Part shown: positions 51,909 through 60,123 of the stretch, one piece after another | Numbering within the stretch: position 1 is the stretch's first letter | Layout: each line of letters opens with the position of its first letter | DNA from: an uncultured Clostridia bacterium | GTDB lineage: Bacteria > Bacillota > Clostridia > Christensenellales > Borkfalkiaceae | DNA: 64,000 nucleotides | Assembly (NCBI GenBank): GCA_934249265.1 | Contig: CAKQKQ010000004.1 | Coordinates: 15,861 to 79,860 of the forward strand | Reading direction: 5' to 3' | Program-made: the position numbers and the translations under genes | Notes under the pieces: generated by a model | Database searches by the model: none | The model's input: the letters and a program-made list of their open reading frames with translations, nothing else | Told to the model about the DNA's origin: nothing

Positions 51909-53191
51909 TACCCCTTTTTTATCTCCTTAATTATGGCGTCAGATATTTCTTTTGCATAATTTTCTCCTTCGACGGTAATTCTCGTTTTTTTCTCCGTACC
52001 GCTTTTTCTTATGATTATTCTTACTTTACAGCCGCCTATAATCGCGGTTTTTTCGTAATCTTTAATGCCCGTTTTTATTTGGGAATTATCTAAATTTACG
52101 TTGATTTGCGGATATAACTTTAAATTTTTATGCGAATAAAACAGTTTTTCGTCGTCAAGCAAGCATCTGCACAAAATTTTGGCGGTGAGTATTCCGTCGC
52201 CCGTGCAATGCAAATTATTTAAAATTATATGCCCTGATTTCTCGCCGCCGACAACCGCTCCCGTTTGCTTCATTTTTTCGTAAACGAATTTGTCGCCGAC
52301 TTTCGACCTAAACAACTTGATAGCGTTTTTTTCGAGTTCTTCTTGCACTCCAGAATTGGTGTAAATCGTACCCACGGCGCAGTCGTTTGTAAGGTTGCCG
52401 CAGTTTTTGTAATAAAGAGACAAAATATAAAGCATTTTATCTCCGTCGATTACTTCGCCGAATTTATCGACCGCCACCACTCTGTCGGCGTCTCCGTCGA
52501 ATGCAAAACCTATATCCGCGCCATTACCTAACACTTGCTTTTTTAAATTTTCGACGTGCAACGCTCCGCAACCGACGTTTATTTTACTTCCGTCGCCGCT
52601 TGAAAAAATTGCCTTTACCTTTACGCCCGAATTTTCAAACGCGGTAGGCGCAATTTTATACGCCGCGCCCTCGGCAACGTCCAAAACGACGGATAAGCCG
52701 CTTAAATCGCCGCCCACGCCGCTTAAAAAATCGACGTAGTGTTTTACTATCTCTTCGTTTAAAAGGCAATTTTCGGGTTTTTCGCCCTTTAAAACAAGTG
52801 TTTCGTCGAAATCTTCTCGCCGTTCGCTTGAAATTTTGCGTTCGATTTGCGGAGATATCTTTTCGCCCTTACAAGAGAAAATTTTTATGCCGTTGTACTC
52901 GGGCGGGTTGTGAGACGCGGTGACAGAAACGCCGTAATCGAAACCGAGTTTTTTAGTCAAAAAGGCAATGCCCGACGTGGGGCAAATTCCCACGTCAACC
53001 GCTGTAGAACCGTTTTGTTTTAGTCCGCAAGCAAAAGCGTAAGTCAGTTGTTTGCCGCCGATACGCGTGTCTCTGCCGATAAGCACGTTGATTTTCTTGC
53101 CGCGCGACAGCGCGCTTCCGCATAGAAACGCCTCTTTTTCGGTTATTTCTTTGCCGAAAATTCCGCGTATGCCGTCAGTGCCGAATTTCAT
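51908..53191 (-). CDS. glmM: Phosphoglucosamine mutase
   Basis: This 427-residue enzyme interconverts glucosamine-6- and -1-phosphate. It starts MKFGTDGIRGIFGKEITEK, has the phosphoserine loop SVTASHNPPEYNGIKIF (about residue 95), the magnesium loop FAFDGDADRVVAVD, the sugar-binding GGEKSGHII, and the phosphate loop RKSGTEKKTRITVEG. It is about 20 residues shorter than usual. A GGGGGTGA site precedes it, 26 bp after the acetyltransferase gene. Confidence 0.95.
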   Translation of the reverse strand: MKFGTDGIRGIFGKEITEKEAFLCGSALSRGKKINVLIGRDTRIGGKQLTYAFACGLKQNGSTAVDVGICPTSGIAFLTKKLGFDYGVSVTASHNPPEYNGIKIFSCKGEKISPQIERKISSERREDFDETLVLKGEKPENCLLNEEIVKHYVDFLSGVGGDLSGLSVVLDVAEGAAYKIAPTAFENSGVKVKAIFSSGDGSKINVGCGALHVENLKKQVLGNGADIGFAFDGDADRVVAVDKFGEVIDGDKMLYILSLYYKNCGNLTNDCAVGTIYTNSGVQEELEKNAIKLFRSKVGDKFVYEKMKQTGAVVGGEKSGHIILNNLHCTGDGILTAKILCRCLLDDEKLFYSHKNLKLYPQINVNLDNSQIKTGIKDYEKTAIIGGCKVRIIIRKSGTEKKTRITVEGENYAKEISDAIIKEIKKG

Positions 53192-53217
53192 AATTTCACC
53201 CCCGTTTTACTCGAAAT

Positions 53218-53853
53218 TTATTCCGTCGTTCTTTTCGTTCTTCCTCTTCCGTTTTTTACAACGGGTTTTACTCTGCCGATGATAAAATCGTTTTCATTTG
53301 TGTCCTCGGTCAAGTTTGTTCCGGCGCAAATATAAGTGCCGCTCGCTATGTTTACGGGCGCGATTACGTTTACGTTGCTGCCGATAAAACAATCGTCGCC
53401 GACAACCGTTTTGTACTTGTTTTTGCCGTCGTAATTTACAAAAACCACCCCGCAACCCACGTTGCAGTTTTTACCTATACTGCAATCGCCGACGTACGCC
53501 AAATGGCTAATTTTACAGCCGTCGCCCACGCGCGAATTTTTAATTTCTACAAAATTGCCCACCTTTACGTTTTTGCCTATTTCACTGTTGCCGCGCACAC
53601 GCGCATACGGTCCGATAGTACAACCCTCGCCAATGTCGCACCCCTCGATAAAACTTCTGTAAATCTTTACGCCGTCGCCGATTATGCAGTCTTTTATCCT
53701 TACGTCTCTGCCCAAAAAACAGTTTTTGCCGATGTCGCAATTTTCTATTTCGCAATAACCCTCGCATAAAAAATTGTCGCCTACTTTTACTTCGCCTTTT
53801 ATTTTTACCGTGCTTTTATGCTGAATTTTACAGTTTTTACCCTTTTTTAACAT
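53218..53853 (-). CDS. Stand-alone GlmU-type acetyltransferase (left-handed beta-helix)
   Basis: This 211-residue protein is made of hexapeptide repeats (CDIGKNCFLGRDVRIKDC). It carries the C-terminal half of GlmU: IGPYARVRGNSEIGKNVKVG, NFVEIKNSRVGDGCKISHLA (catalytic His), YVGDCSIGKNCNVG, VNYDGKNKYKTVVGDD and FIGSNVNVIAPVNI. The N-terminal uridyltransferase domain of normal GlmU (about 230 residues) is absent, and no sign of it appears upstream. It probably acetylates glucosamine-1-phosphate, while another protein adds UMP. It is the first gene before glmM and glmS. A TATAAT lies about 16 nt upstream of the ribosome site, without a good -35. Confidence 0.85.
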   Translation of the reverse strand: MLKKGKNCKIQHKSTVKIKGEVKVGDNFLCEGYCEIENCDIGKNCFLGRDVRIKDCIIGDGVKIYRSFIEGCDIGEGCTIGPYARVRGNSEIGKNVKVGNFVEIKNSRVGDGCKISHLAYVGDCSIGKNCNVGCGVVFVNYDGKNKYKTVVGDDCFIGSNVNVIAPVNIASGTYICAGTNLTEDTNENDFIIGRVKPVVKNGRGRTKRTTE

Positions 53854-53930
53854 ATATTAATCCCTCTTTGCGTATTATATCTGTGTATTTTGCCTTGTTT
53901 TTCGCTTTTGAAAATTTTTTAGAAAAATGT

Positions 53931-53942
53931 AAACAAATGTTT
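53931..53942. promoter_or_regulatory. LexA-like operator 1
   Basis: AAAC-AAAT-GTTT matches the Gram-positive LexA pattern GAAC-N4-GTTC with G to A and C to T changes at the outer positions. It overlaps the -35 of the radical-SAM gene. Confidence 0.55.
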
Positions 53943-53969
53943 GACTTTTGCGTTTTGCGGTAGTATAAT
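53941..53969 (+). promoter_or_regulatory. Promoter of DNA-repair pair
   Basis: TTGACT and TATAAT are separated by exactly 17 bp, with one LexA-like palindrome at each end. Confidence 0.85.
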
Positions 53970-53976
53970 AAAAATA

Positions 53977-53990
53977 CAAACAAATGTTTG
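53977..53990. promoter_or_regulatory. LexA-like operator 2
   Basis: CAAACAAATGTTTG is a near-perfect 14-bp palindrome with the same core as operator 1. It lies just after the -10, where a bound repressor would block initiation. Confidence 0.6.
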
Positions 53991-54003
53991 TGTTGGTGGT
54001 TTT

Positions 54004-55248
54004 ATGATTGACGAAACGCGACTTAAAATATTGACCGAAAGCGCAAAATACGACGTGTCGTGCTCTTCTTCGGGTTCGGCAAGAAAAAACACGGGCGGCA
54101 TAGGCAACGCCGCAGTGGGCGGAATTTGTCACTCGTTTACCGAGGACGGAAGGTGCATTTCTTTGCTTAAAATACTTATGTCAAACGACTGCGCTTACGA
54201 CTGTCTTTACTGCGTAAACAGAAGGAGCAACGACGTGCCGAGAGCGACCGCCACGCCCGAGGAATTGTGCGAACTTATAATCAATTTTTACAAGCGCAAT
54301 TATATCGAGGGGTTGTTTTTATCGTCGGCAGTGATTAAAAACCCGAACTACACGATGGAAATGCTTTATCGCACGGTAAAACTGCTGCGCGAAAAATATT
54401 GTTTCAACGGCTATATCCATTTAAAAGGAATCCCCGGGGCGGACGAAAATTTGATAATCGAGGCGGGAAAAATCGTGGACAGAATGTCTTTTAATTTAGA
54501 ACTGCCCTCCGAAAAAAGTTTAAAACTTTTAGCCCCGCAAAAAAATAAAGACACGATAATTACGCCGATGAAAAAACTTAAAGACAAAAAACTAATAGTC
54601 GGCGGCGACAAAAGGTCGAAATTTTTGCCCGCGGGTCAAACCACTCAAATGATTGTGGGCGCGTCAAACGAAAGCGACGGTCAAATAGTGAAATTGACCG
54701 AGGCTCTTTATAAAAAGTTTTCGCTTAAACGGGTATATTACTCCTCATATATACCTATGAATAAAGACGTTTCTTTGTTACCCGTCACCCCCACGGGGCT
54801 TATGCGAGAACATAGGCTGTATCAAGCAGATTGGCTTATACGCTTTTACGGGTTTTCTTCAAACGAAATTGCTGACGAGGACGAAAATCTCGATATGGAG
54901 GTTGACCCGAAATGCTCGTGGGCGATTAAACACCCCGAATTTTTCCCTATAGAAATAAACACCGCTCCGCTGGAAGTGCTTATACGAGTGCCGGGGATAG
55001 GACTTAAAAGCGCGTATAAAATCATTGCGTCGAGAAGGTGGGGAAAAATCACTTACGAAAATCTCGCCAAAATGCGCGTGGTGATGAAACGAGCCAAATA
55101 TTTCATTACGGTGGGCGGCAAATTTTTCGGAATAAATAATCATTTACTTATTAAACAAAATTTATTGGATAAGGACGCGAACTATCAACAACTGTCTATG
55201 TTGTCCGACTCTATCACTTCGCTTTCCGTCCTTACGGGAGAATTATGA
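54004..55248 (+). CDS. Putative DNA modification/repair radical-SAM protein
   Basis: This 414-residue protein has a radical-SAM cluster motif CAYDCLYCVNRRSND (about residue 62) after a conserved ESAKYDVSCSSSGSARKNTG start. A helix-hairpin-helix lies near the C-terminus (INTAPLEVLIRVPGIGLKSA, then YKIIASRRWGKITYENLAKM), a DNA-contacting motif. This is the known rSAM family that pairs with a DUF4130/uracil-DNA-glycosylase-linked protein. The ATG at 54004 has GGTGG upstream; upstream codons back to 53941 lie inside the promoter. It overlaps its partner gene by ATGA. Two LexA-like sites suggest SOS control. Confidence 0.88.
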   Translation: MIDETRLKILTESAKYDVSCSSSGSARKNTGGIGNAAVGGICHSFTEDGRCISLLKILMSNDCAYDCLYCVNRRSNDVPRATATPEELCELIINFYKRNYIEGLFLSSAVIKNPNYTMEMLYRTVKLLREKYCFNGYIHLKGIPGADENLIIEAGKIVDRMSFNLELPSEKSLKLLAPQKNKDTIITPMKKLKDKKLIVGGDKRSKFLPAGQTTQMIVGASNESDGQIVKLTEALYKKFSLKRVYYSSYIPMNKDVSLLPVTPTGLMREHRLYQADWLIRFYGFSSNEIADEDENLDMEVDPKCSWAIKHPEFFPIEINTAPLEVLIRVPGIGLKSAYKIIASRRWGKITYENLAKMRVVMKRAKYFITVGGKFFGINNHLLIKQNLLDKDANYQQLSMLSDSITSLSVLTGEL

Positions 55249-55997
55249 ACATTTTTATTTACGACGGCAGCGTCGTGGGATTACTCAGTTGCGTTTTCTT
55301 TTCTTACAGCAATAAAATCAAACCCGATTTTATTTACACAAACGCCGTGCAATACTCTATGTGCGACATTACTTACGATATCGCAAGCGACGAAATTAAA
55401 TCCGAGCGCGTCGAGAGAAAATTGAAAACGATTTGCGGAAACGGAATTATAAAAACGCTTACCGACGCATTGAGATATAAAGACGAAAGCAAGCATAAAA
55501 TAGTTTTCGATTACGTTTGCGAAATAATCGACACCAACTCGTCGTTAAGGGAGAATTTCATAAACGCGAAATCGAGAGATTTTATATTTATGCTCGACAA
55601 AATTTACTTTGAAGTGCATCGTTTTACGGGTTTTATCCGCTTTATGGAGACGATTGAAGGCATTTTTTACGCCCCGTTTGAACCAGATAACGATATAGTC
55701 GATTTGCTTTTGCCCCACTTTGCCGCGCGCTACGGCGATATCCCGTTTGTCTTGCACGACGTAAAACGAAACAGAATGTCTATGTCTAACGGTAAAGAAC
55801 GCAAAACGATAAACTGCGACTCTCCCGTAACCATTTATCTTTCCGAAAACGAGACCAACTTCGTCGATTTGTGGAAAGCATATTATAAAAGCGTAAACAT
55901 TGTATCGAGAAAAAATTTGAAGCAAATGAGGAATTATATGCCCACGCGATATAATAAATACGCTCCCGAAAAACACGAAACTAATTTGGTTTTTTAA
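55245..55997 (+). CDS. DUF4130-family DNA metabolism protein
   Basis: This 250-residue protein begins MNIFIYDGSVVGLLSCVFFS and ends RKNLKQMRNYMPTRYNKYAP, which match the DUF4130 family found beside the radical-SAM repair protein and in some genomes fused to a uracil-DNA-glycosylase domain. Here there is no glycosylase domain. The middle has FEVHRFTGFIRFMETIEGIF, the best conserved block. The exact reaction is unknown. Its last 15 bases are part of a 75-bp duplicated segment. Confidence 0.85.
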   Translation: MNIFIYDGSVVGLLSCVFFSYSNKIKPDFIYTNAVQYSMCDITYDIASDEIKSERVERKLKTICGNGIIKTLTDALRYKDESKHKIVFDYVCEIIDTNSSLRENFINAKSRDFIFMLDKIYFEVHRFTGFIRFMETIEGIFYAPFEPDNDIVDLLLPHFAARYGDIPFVLHDVKRNRMSMSNGKERKTINCDSPVTIYLSENETNFVDLWKAYYKSVNIVSRKNLKQMRNYMPTRYNKYAPEKHETNLVF

Positions 55998-56058
55998 ATA
56001 GATTTTTAAGACAAGACAAATTTAGTTTTTAAAATTTATTTTTGAGACGAGACAGATT
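55983..56058. repeat. 75-bp direct repeat, copy A (contains gene end)
   Basis: AATTTGGTTTTTTAAATAGA to GAGACGAGACAGATTT. It starts inside the last codons of the DUF4130 gene and includes its stop. Confidence 0.7.
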
Positions 56059-56120
56059 TGGTGTTTATGACAAGACAAATGCGATTTTTTACCTTCCAAA
56101 CGCCTTCGCTTACTTAATTA

Positions 56121-56195
56121 AATTTGGTTTTTTAAATAGATTTTAAGTAAGACAAATTTGGTTTTTAAAATTTATTTTTGAGACATGACAAATTT
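56121..56195. repeat. 75-bp direct repeat, copy B
   Basis: AATTTGGTTTTTTAAATAGA to GAGACATGACAAATTT, with only a few differences from copy A. Shorter pieces of the unit recur between and after the copies. Confidence 0.7.
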
Positions 56196-56240
56196 AGTTT
56201 TTTTAAATCGGCTTTTTAGCAAGAGCGGTAAATTTATTAT

Positions 56241-56281
56241 GCGATACAAAAAATCGTTCTAATGGGGTTGGTAATACGTAC
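56241..56281. repeat. 37-bp dispersed repeat, copy 2
   Basis: The order GCG, CAAAAA, GTTCTAAT, GGGTTGG, AATACGTAC matches the copy at 6977-7013, about 49 kb away. Confidence 0.6.
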
Positions 56282-56374
56282 GTAACAATATATGTAAAAT
56301 TTGGATTTTTGTTGTTTTGACGATTTATTTCATTAATTTAGAATATCCCTTATACTAAAATTTCCACATAAAAA

Positions 56375-56400
56375 AATACGGCAGAAATTTCTGCCGTATT
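56375..56400. terminator. Bidirectional terminator between convergent operons
   Basis: AATACGGCAGAAA and TTTCTGCCGTATT form a perfect palindrome flanked by A and T runs. It serves the DUF4130 gene (+) and the LtaS-like gene (-). Confidence 0.9.
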
Positions 56401-56485
56401 TTTTTTGTTATATCGTTTAATTGTTTGTTTTTACAGTTTCTACATAGTGCGTTTTACTGTTTTTATGCGCTACGTTTTGTCATTT

Positions 56486-56507
56486 TTACGCAATACGTAT
56501 TGCGTAA
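56486..56507. repeat. Dispersed palindrome family, perfect copy
   Basis: A perfect 22-bp palindrome with half site TTACGCAATAC, located 12 bp after the LtaS-like stop. Confidence 0.7.
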
Positions 56508-56518
56508 TTAATGCAATT

Positions 56519-58888
56519 TTACAACTTTACGATAAGTTTGTCTATATCGGTATAATCGTAAACTATTCCGTTTTTGCCAACGTAACCTTTATAGTTGAAA
56601 AACTTGTCTGCATAAATCAATTCGTAAATTGCTTGCTTGTTTTGGAAGTTTTCGTATTGATTAAAATAAATTTCCAAGTCGTCTTTCTTTTCTCTGTTTT
56701 CTTCCAAGTCTTTATCGAAATACTCTTTTTCTTGACCGATAAGTCCGCATTGAATAGAGTCTGTTTCAAAATTGAACACGTATATTTCTCCGTCGGAAGC
56801 AAAGTAATAGTAATTGTCGTTGTCGATACAGAAGAATTTGTCGTTGCAATATCCCGTTTCCATTGACACAAACAAACTTCTTTCGCTTTCGGGAGTATCG
56901 GAAAACATAGAACAGCCTTGGTACAAATTTTTATTGAAACTAAAGCCGAATAAATCTAAAATCGTGGGCACTGTATCGTAAGGACTCGTCCATCTTTCCA
57001 AAATCATGCCCTCGTCTTTATCCGTACATTTTGCGTAGCCTTTTGTGATATTTCCCTTTCCTACGCTAAATCTCGGGGTTGCGCTGCCCTCACTGTACAC
57101 AATTTCTCTGCCGTCTTTTGTCACTTTAAGCGGCAAACTTCCGTCGTAAATGCAGAAAGGCACGGTGTAAAGGGTTTGATAATAATTGTCGTTTATGTCG
57201 TAACCTTTAAGAGTGAAAGCAAGTTCGTGATAATATGCGTTGTGGTCGCCGAACATCACGAAAGTCGTGTCTTCAAGTCTGCCCTCGTCGCTCAATTTTT
57301 TAATAAGCGTCTCGATACCTCTGTCAAGGTCCATATAAGCGGCTTGATATTGCTTGTATCTCAAATACAAAACGTGCAATTCTTCTTCGGTGAAGTCGTC
57401 GGCGTTTACTATGCCAGTATCGACAAACTCCGCAATGAAGTCGTCTTTTGTAATATATTCGTAGTAATCGCACAAAAACGGTATCGGGGCTTGCTTTCTA
57501 AACGCAACTTTTTCGGTTTGCGTCGTTTCGGAAGTATAATCCCAGAACGGCTCGTTTTTAGCGTTTGCATAACTGACCAAATTATCGTAATTGCCGTGCA
57601 TCGTAATCGACGTCACGAAAGTGTAAAACGGCGATTCTTCAGAGTCAGGACAAATTTCGTTGCCCATCGTAGACATCATTTTATAGTCGGAATCGAGGTT
57701 GTAGAAACTTTCTTTGCCGTTGTGTCCGTCAAGCGACGGCATTTGCTCTAAAAAGTATAAATTCGTAAACCCGAGCGCATGATGCGTCGTACCTCTGCTG
57801 TAAAAGTTGGCAACGTTATTGTGCATGTAAGAAGTATTGTAACCGTCACGTTGGAACACAGCAGGCAATGCGAATTGGCAATTGATTTTGTTGCTTTTTG
57901 CGTCCTCTACAAGTTCGGTCGAAAGCACCGATTCGGTGGGATAACTACCGAGAATAGATATTGCCTCGGATTGGTTGGTTTTATTTTTGCTTATGTAATT
58001 TACCGCAGACACGCCTTGAGTCATAAGCGCGTACAAAGTGGGCGTAAATTTTTCTCTTACGCCGAACCACTCGCCCGACTCCATCATTATCATGACGAGA
58101 TTATTGCCCTCGCACACGCCCGTATAGGGGGTGTAATTTCCGTTTTGCGAAGACATCTTGCCTTGTTTTAAAAATTGATTAATTTCATAAAGTTTGGTCG
58201 CTTTGTCTTTATTGTTGGACAAACCGAGTGCCTTTGAGATATTCCTAAAATAAAACGCGTAAGTTCCGAATTTTTTAAACGCCTTTACTTTTAAAGTAAA
58301 ACTTAAATCGTTGTACAAAATTTGGTCGTCTTGAAGTAAATAATAATCTTTATCCGACGGAACTTTCAAACTGTTTGCCGTTACCGTATAAATCGTGCCC
58401 GTCAACGTTTCCATAGCCATAAACACAACGAGGATAAACGAAACGAATTGTTTTCCGTGCGGTTTTATGGTTTTGTATTTTCTTAAATAAACGAGGAAAC
58501 ATATTTCCGAGCCGATAAGCGCAATCAACCCCACAAGGAACGGTATACTGATGAAATCGCTTGAAAAAACGTCGCCGACAGCCATTATTAAATTGAGCAT
58601 ATCGACAGTGAAAATGTTTTTCATCGTCGGGTGTTTGTACATTGCTTGGTTGACAAACGACACAGTTGCTTGAAGCACGAGTATCGCGACTATGCACACC
58701 GCCTCCGCTTTAAACGACGGAATGAGGAAAATCACCATCGCTATTGACAAAAGCAACAGCAAATCAAGCCAAAAATATTGAGGGAAAACCCCTATTTTCA
58801 TCACGTTAAAAGTAATAAACTCAATGAGTACGGCAATTAAAATGAAACTTGCCAAATACATAAGTTTTTTCTTTAAATACGCTTTCAT
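56519..58888 (-). CDS. LtaS-like membrane sulfatase-fold enzyme
   Basis: This 789-residue protein has about five N-terminal membrane helices (residues 10-175) and an extracellular sulfatase-fold domain. Signature segments are LVMIMMESGEWFGV (metal-binding Glu), NKTNQSEAISILGSYPTE with the likely nucleophilic Thr, and TTFVMFGDHNAYY with metal-binding Asp and His. LtaS polymerises glycerol phosphate from phosphatidylglycerol into lipoteichoic acid; related enzymes add phosphoglycerol to other glycans. At 789 residues it is longer than the usual ~640, with extra sequence after the catalytic domain. It starts 9 bp after the aspartate kinase stop and is the last gene of the cdaA operon. Confidence 0.85.
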   Translation of the reverse strand: MKAYLKKKLMYLASFILIAVLIEFITFNVMKIGVFPQYFWLDLLLLLSIAMVIFLIPSFKAEAVCIVAILVLQATVSFVNQAMYKHPTMKNIFTVDMLNLIMAVGDVFSSDFISIPFLVGLIALIGSEICFLVYLRKYKTIKPHGKQFVSFILVVFMAMETLTGTIYTVTANSLKVPSDKDYYLLQDDQILYNDLSFTLKVKAFKKFGTYAFYFRNISKALGLSNNKDKATKLYEINQFLKQGKMSSQNGNYTPYTGVCEGNNLVMIMMESGEWFGVREKFTPTLYALMTQGVSAVNYISKNKTNQSEAISILGSYPTESVLSTELVEDAKSNKINCQFALPAVFQRDGYNTSYMHNNVANFYSRGTTHHALGFTNLYFLEQMPSLDGHNGKESFYNLDSDYKMMSTMGNEICPDSEESPFYTFVTSITMHGNYDNLVSYANAKNEPFWDYTSETTQTEKVAFRKQAPIPFLCDYYEYITKDDFIAEFVDTGIVNADDFTEEELHVLYLRYKQYQAAYMDLDRGIETLIKKLSDEGRLEDTTFVMFGDHNAYYHELAFTLKGYDINDNYYQTLYTVPFCIYDGSLPLKVTKDGREIVYSEGSATPRFSVGKGNITKGYAKCTDKDEGMILERWTSPYDTVPTILDLFGFSFNKNLYQGCSMFSDTPESERSLFVSMETGYCNDKFFCIDNDNYYYFASDGEIYVFNFETDSIQCGLIGQEKEYFDKDLEENREKKDDLEIYFNQYENFQNKQAIYELIYADKFFNYKGYVGKNGIVYDYTDIDKLIVKL

Positions 58889-58897
58889 TAGTACTCC

Positions 58898-60013
58898 TTA
58901 TTTATCTATCAACGCCGCATAAAGCATTTTTATATATCTCTGCTTTACGTTTCGCCGCGCGTCGCCGCAATAAACCTCGATAAAATTTCGGTCTATATAA
59001 GACGCGTAATTCAATAAACTGTTTTTATATAAAAAATCTTCGATAATCTTTTTATATCTTTCGTCAAACGCCACGGCTATATAATCGCCTTTTTCACCTA
59101 TGGCAAACGGAAAAATATCGACGGAATCGCTTATTATCGTTCCGCCGCCCTTTGTAAAAGTATTAAATACCCTTGTTGTTATGCCCGAATCGATAAGATA
59201 TTCGCTCGCTTGCTTTGAAAACACGCAAAATCCGTAATCGCTTAACGCACTTAACTGTTTATAACTGACCGTTTCAAGCATTTTCGGGGTGGAATCGTCC
59301 GGAATAGTGCAATAAATTCCGTCGGTATCGGTAAAATTTTCATATTCGCACGAAAACGCTCGCGCAAGTATCGCACCCGACACGTCGCCGCCGCCTCGCT
59401 TTAACAATTTGATTTTCCCGCCCGAGGAATAATAAAACCCCGAGATAACCACGCCTTTACCTTTATTTAAGAAAAACCGCACTCTGTCGATATCGACGAA
59501 AAAATCGTTTTTATCGTTTGCGCCGCTTGTGTCGCATTGCTCGTTTTTATAATCTGCGCCGCTTTTATGATTTTGACCTTTAATCTCTTTAAAATCGGCG
59601 TTTTTAAAAATTACGTCTTTGGCGTCTAAAAACGCAAAACCGCTATAAAGAGAAAACAGTTTGGCGGTGAGTCTTTCGCCCGCGGACACGAATTCGTCGT
59701 AAGTTGCAGACAAAACGCTGCTTTTCAAAGCCGCAATTTCGTCTTCGACTTTAAACTCGACGTTTAAACTAATTTGCATGTTTTTAAAACGCTTTAACAC
59801 GTTTTGCCACAAAAAATCGCAATTATTTCCGCTATGGACGGACTTATAAATTTGTATAAGCGCGTCGGTTAGTTTAATTTTTTCTTCGCCGTTTTTGCCG
59901 ATTGCCGAAACGACGATTATTTTTCTTTCGCAATTTCTAAGGACAATGTTCGCTGCCGCTTTTACGCCGTCGGCGTCAGAGAGCGAACTGCCTCCGAATT
60001 TGCAAACTTTCAA
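58898..60013 (-). CDS. lysC: Aspartate kinase
   Basis: This 371-residue protein phosphorylates aspartate, the first step toward lysine, diaminopimelate, threonine and methionine. It has MKVCKFGGSSLSDADGV and FTDTDGIYCTIPDDST with KMLETVSYKQLSALSDYGF. The catalytic glycine loop reads LKRGGGDVSGA where most enzymes have GRGGSDTT, so one conserved Ser is Gly. The usual tandem ACT regulatory domain is reduced to a single short C-terminal part. The start is TTG, overlapping the previous stop as TTGA, so translation depends on the small peptide gene. A polar insert lies near residues 144-165. Confidence 0.82.
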   Translation of the reverse strand: MKVCKFGGSSLSDADGVKAAANIVLRNCERKIIVVSAIGKNGEEKIKLTDALIQIYKSVHSGNNCDFLWQNVLKRFKNMQISLNVEFKVEDEIAALKSSVLSATYDEFVSAGERLTAKLFSLYSGFAFLDAKDVIFKNADFKEIKGQNHKSGADYKNEQCDTSGANDKNDFFVDIDRVRFFLNKGKGVVISGFYYSSGGKIKLLKRGGGDVSGAILARAFSCEYENFTDTDGIYCTIPDDSTPKMLETVSYKQLSALSDYGFCVFSKQASEYLIDSGITTRVFNTFTKGGGTIISDSVDIFPFAIGEKGDYIAVAFDERYKKIIEDFLYKNSLLNYASYIDRNFIEVYCGDARRNVKQRYIKMLYAALIDK

Positions 60014-60123
60014 CTACAATATTTTGCAACTACAACGTAAGTAATCAATGCGAATACCACCGCAAGCAAAAACGACGGAACGTATTCTACTATAAATGCC
60101 AAAAAACCTTTTTCTTGTTTCAT
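60010..60123 (-). CDS. 37-residue membrane peptide between cdaA and lysC
   Basis: This short frame starts MKQEKGFLAFIVEYVPSFLL and continues as one hydrophobic helix (AVVFALITYVVVA), ending KYCS. Its ATG overlaps the cdaA stop (ATGA) and its stop overlaps the lysC start (TTGA), so it is coupled on both sides, which argues strongly that it is real. It takes the place of the CdaR (YbbR) gene usually found after cdaA. It may bind CdaA in the membrane; that is inference only. Confidence 0.72.
   Translation of the reverse strand: MKQEKGFLAFIVEYVPSFLLAVVFALITYVVVAKYCS

Noticed and set aside
50160..51950. glmS ribozyme
   Set aside because: glmS shares a base with the glmM stop, leaving no room for the ribozyme in a leader.
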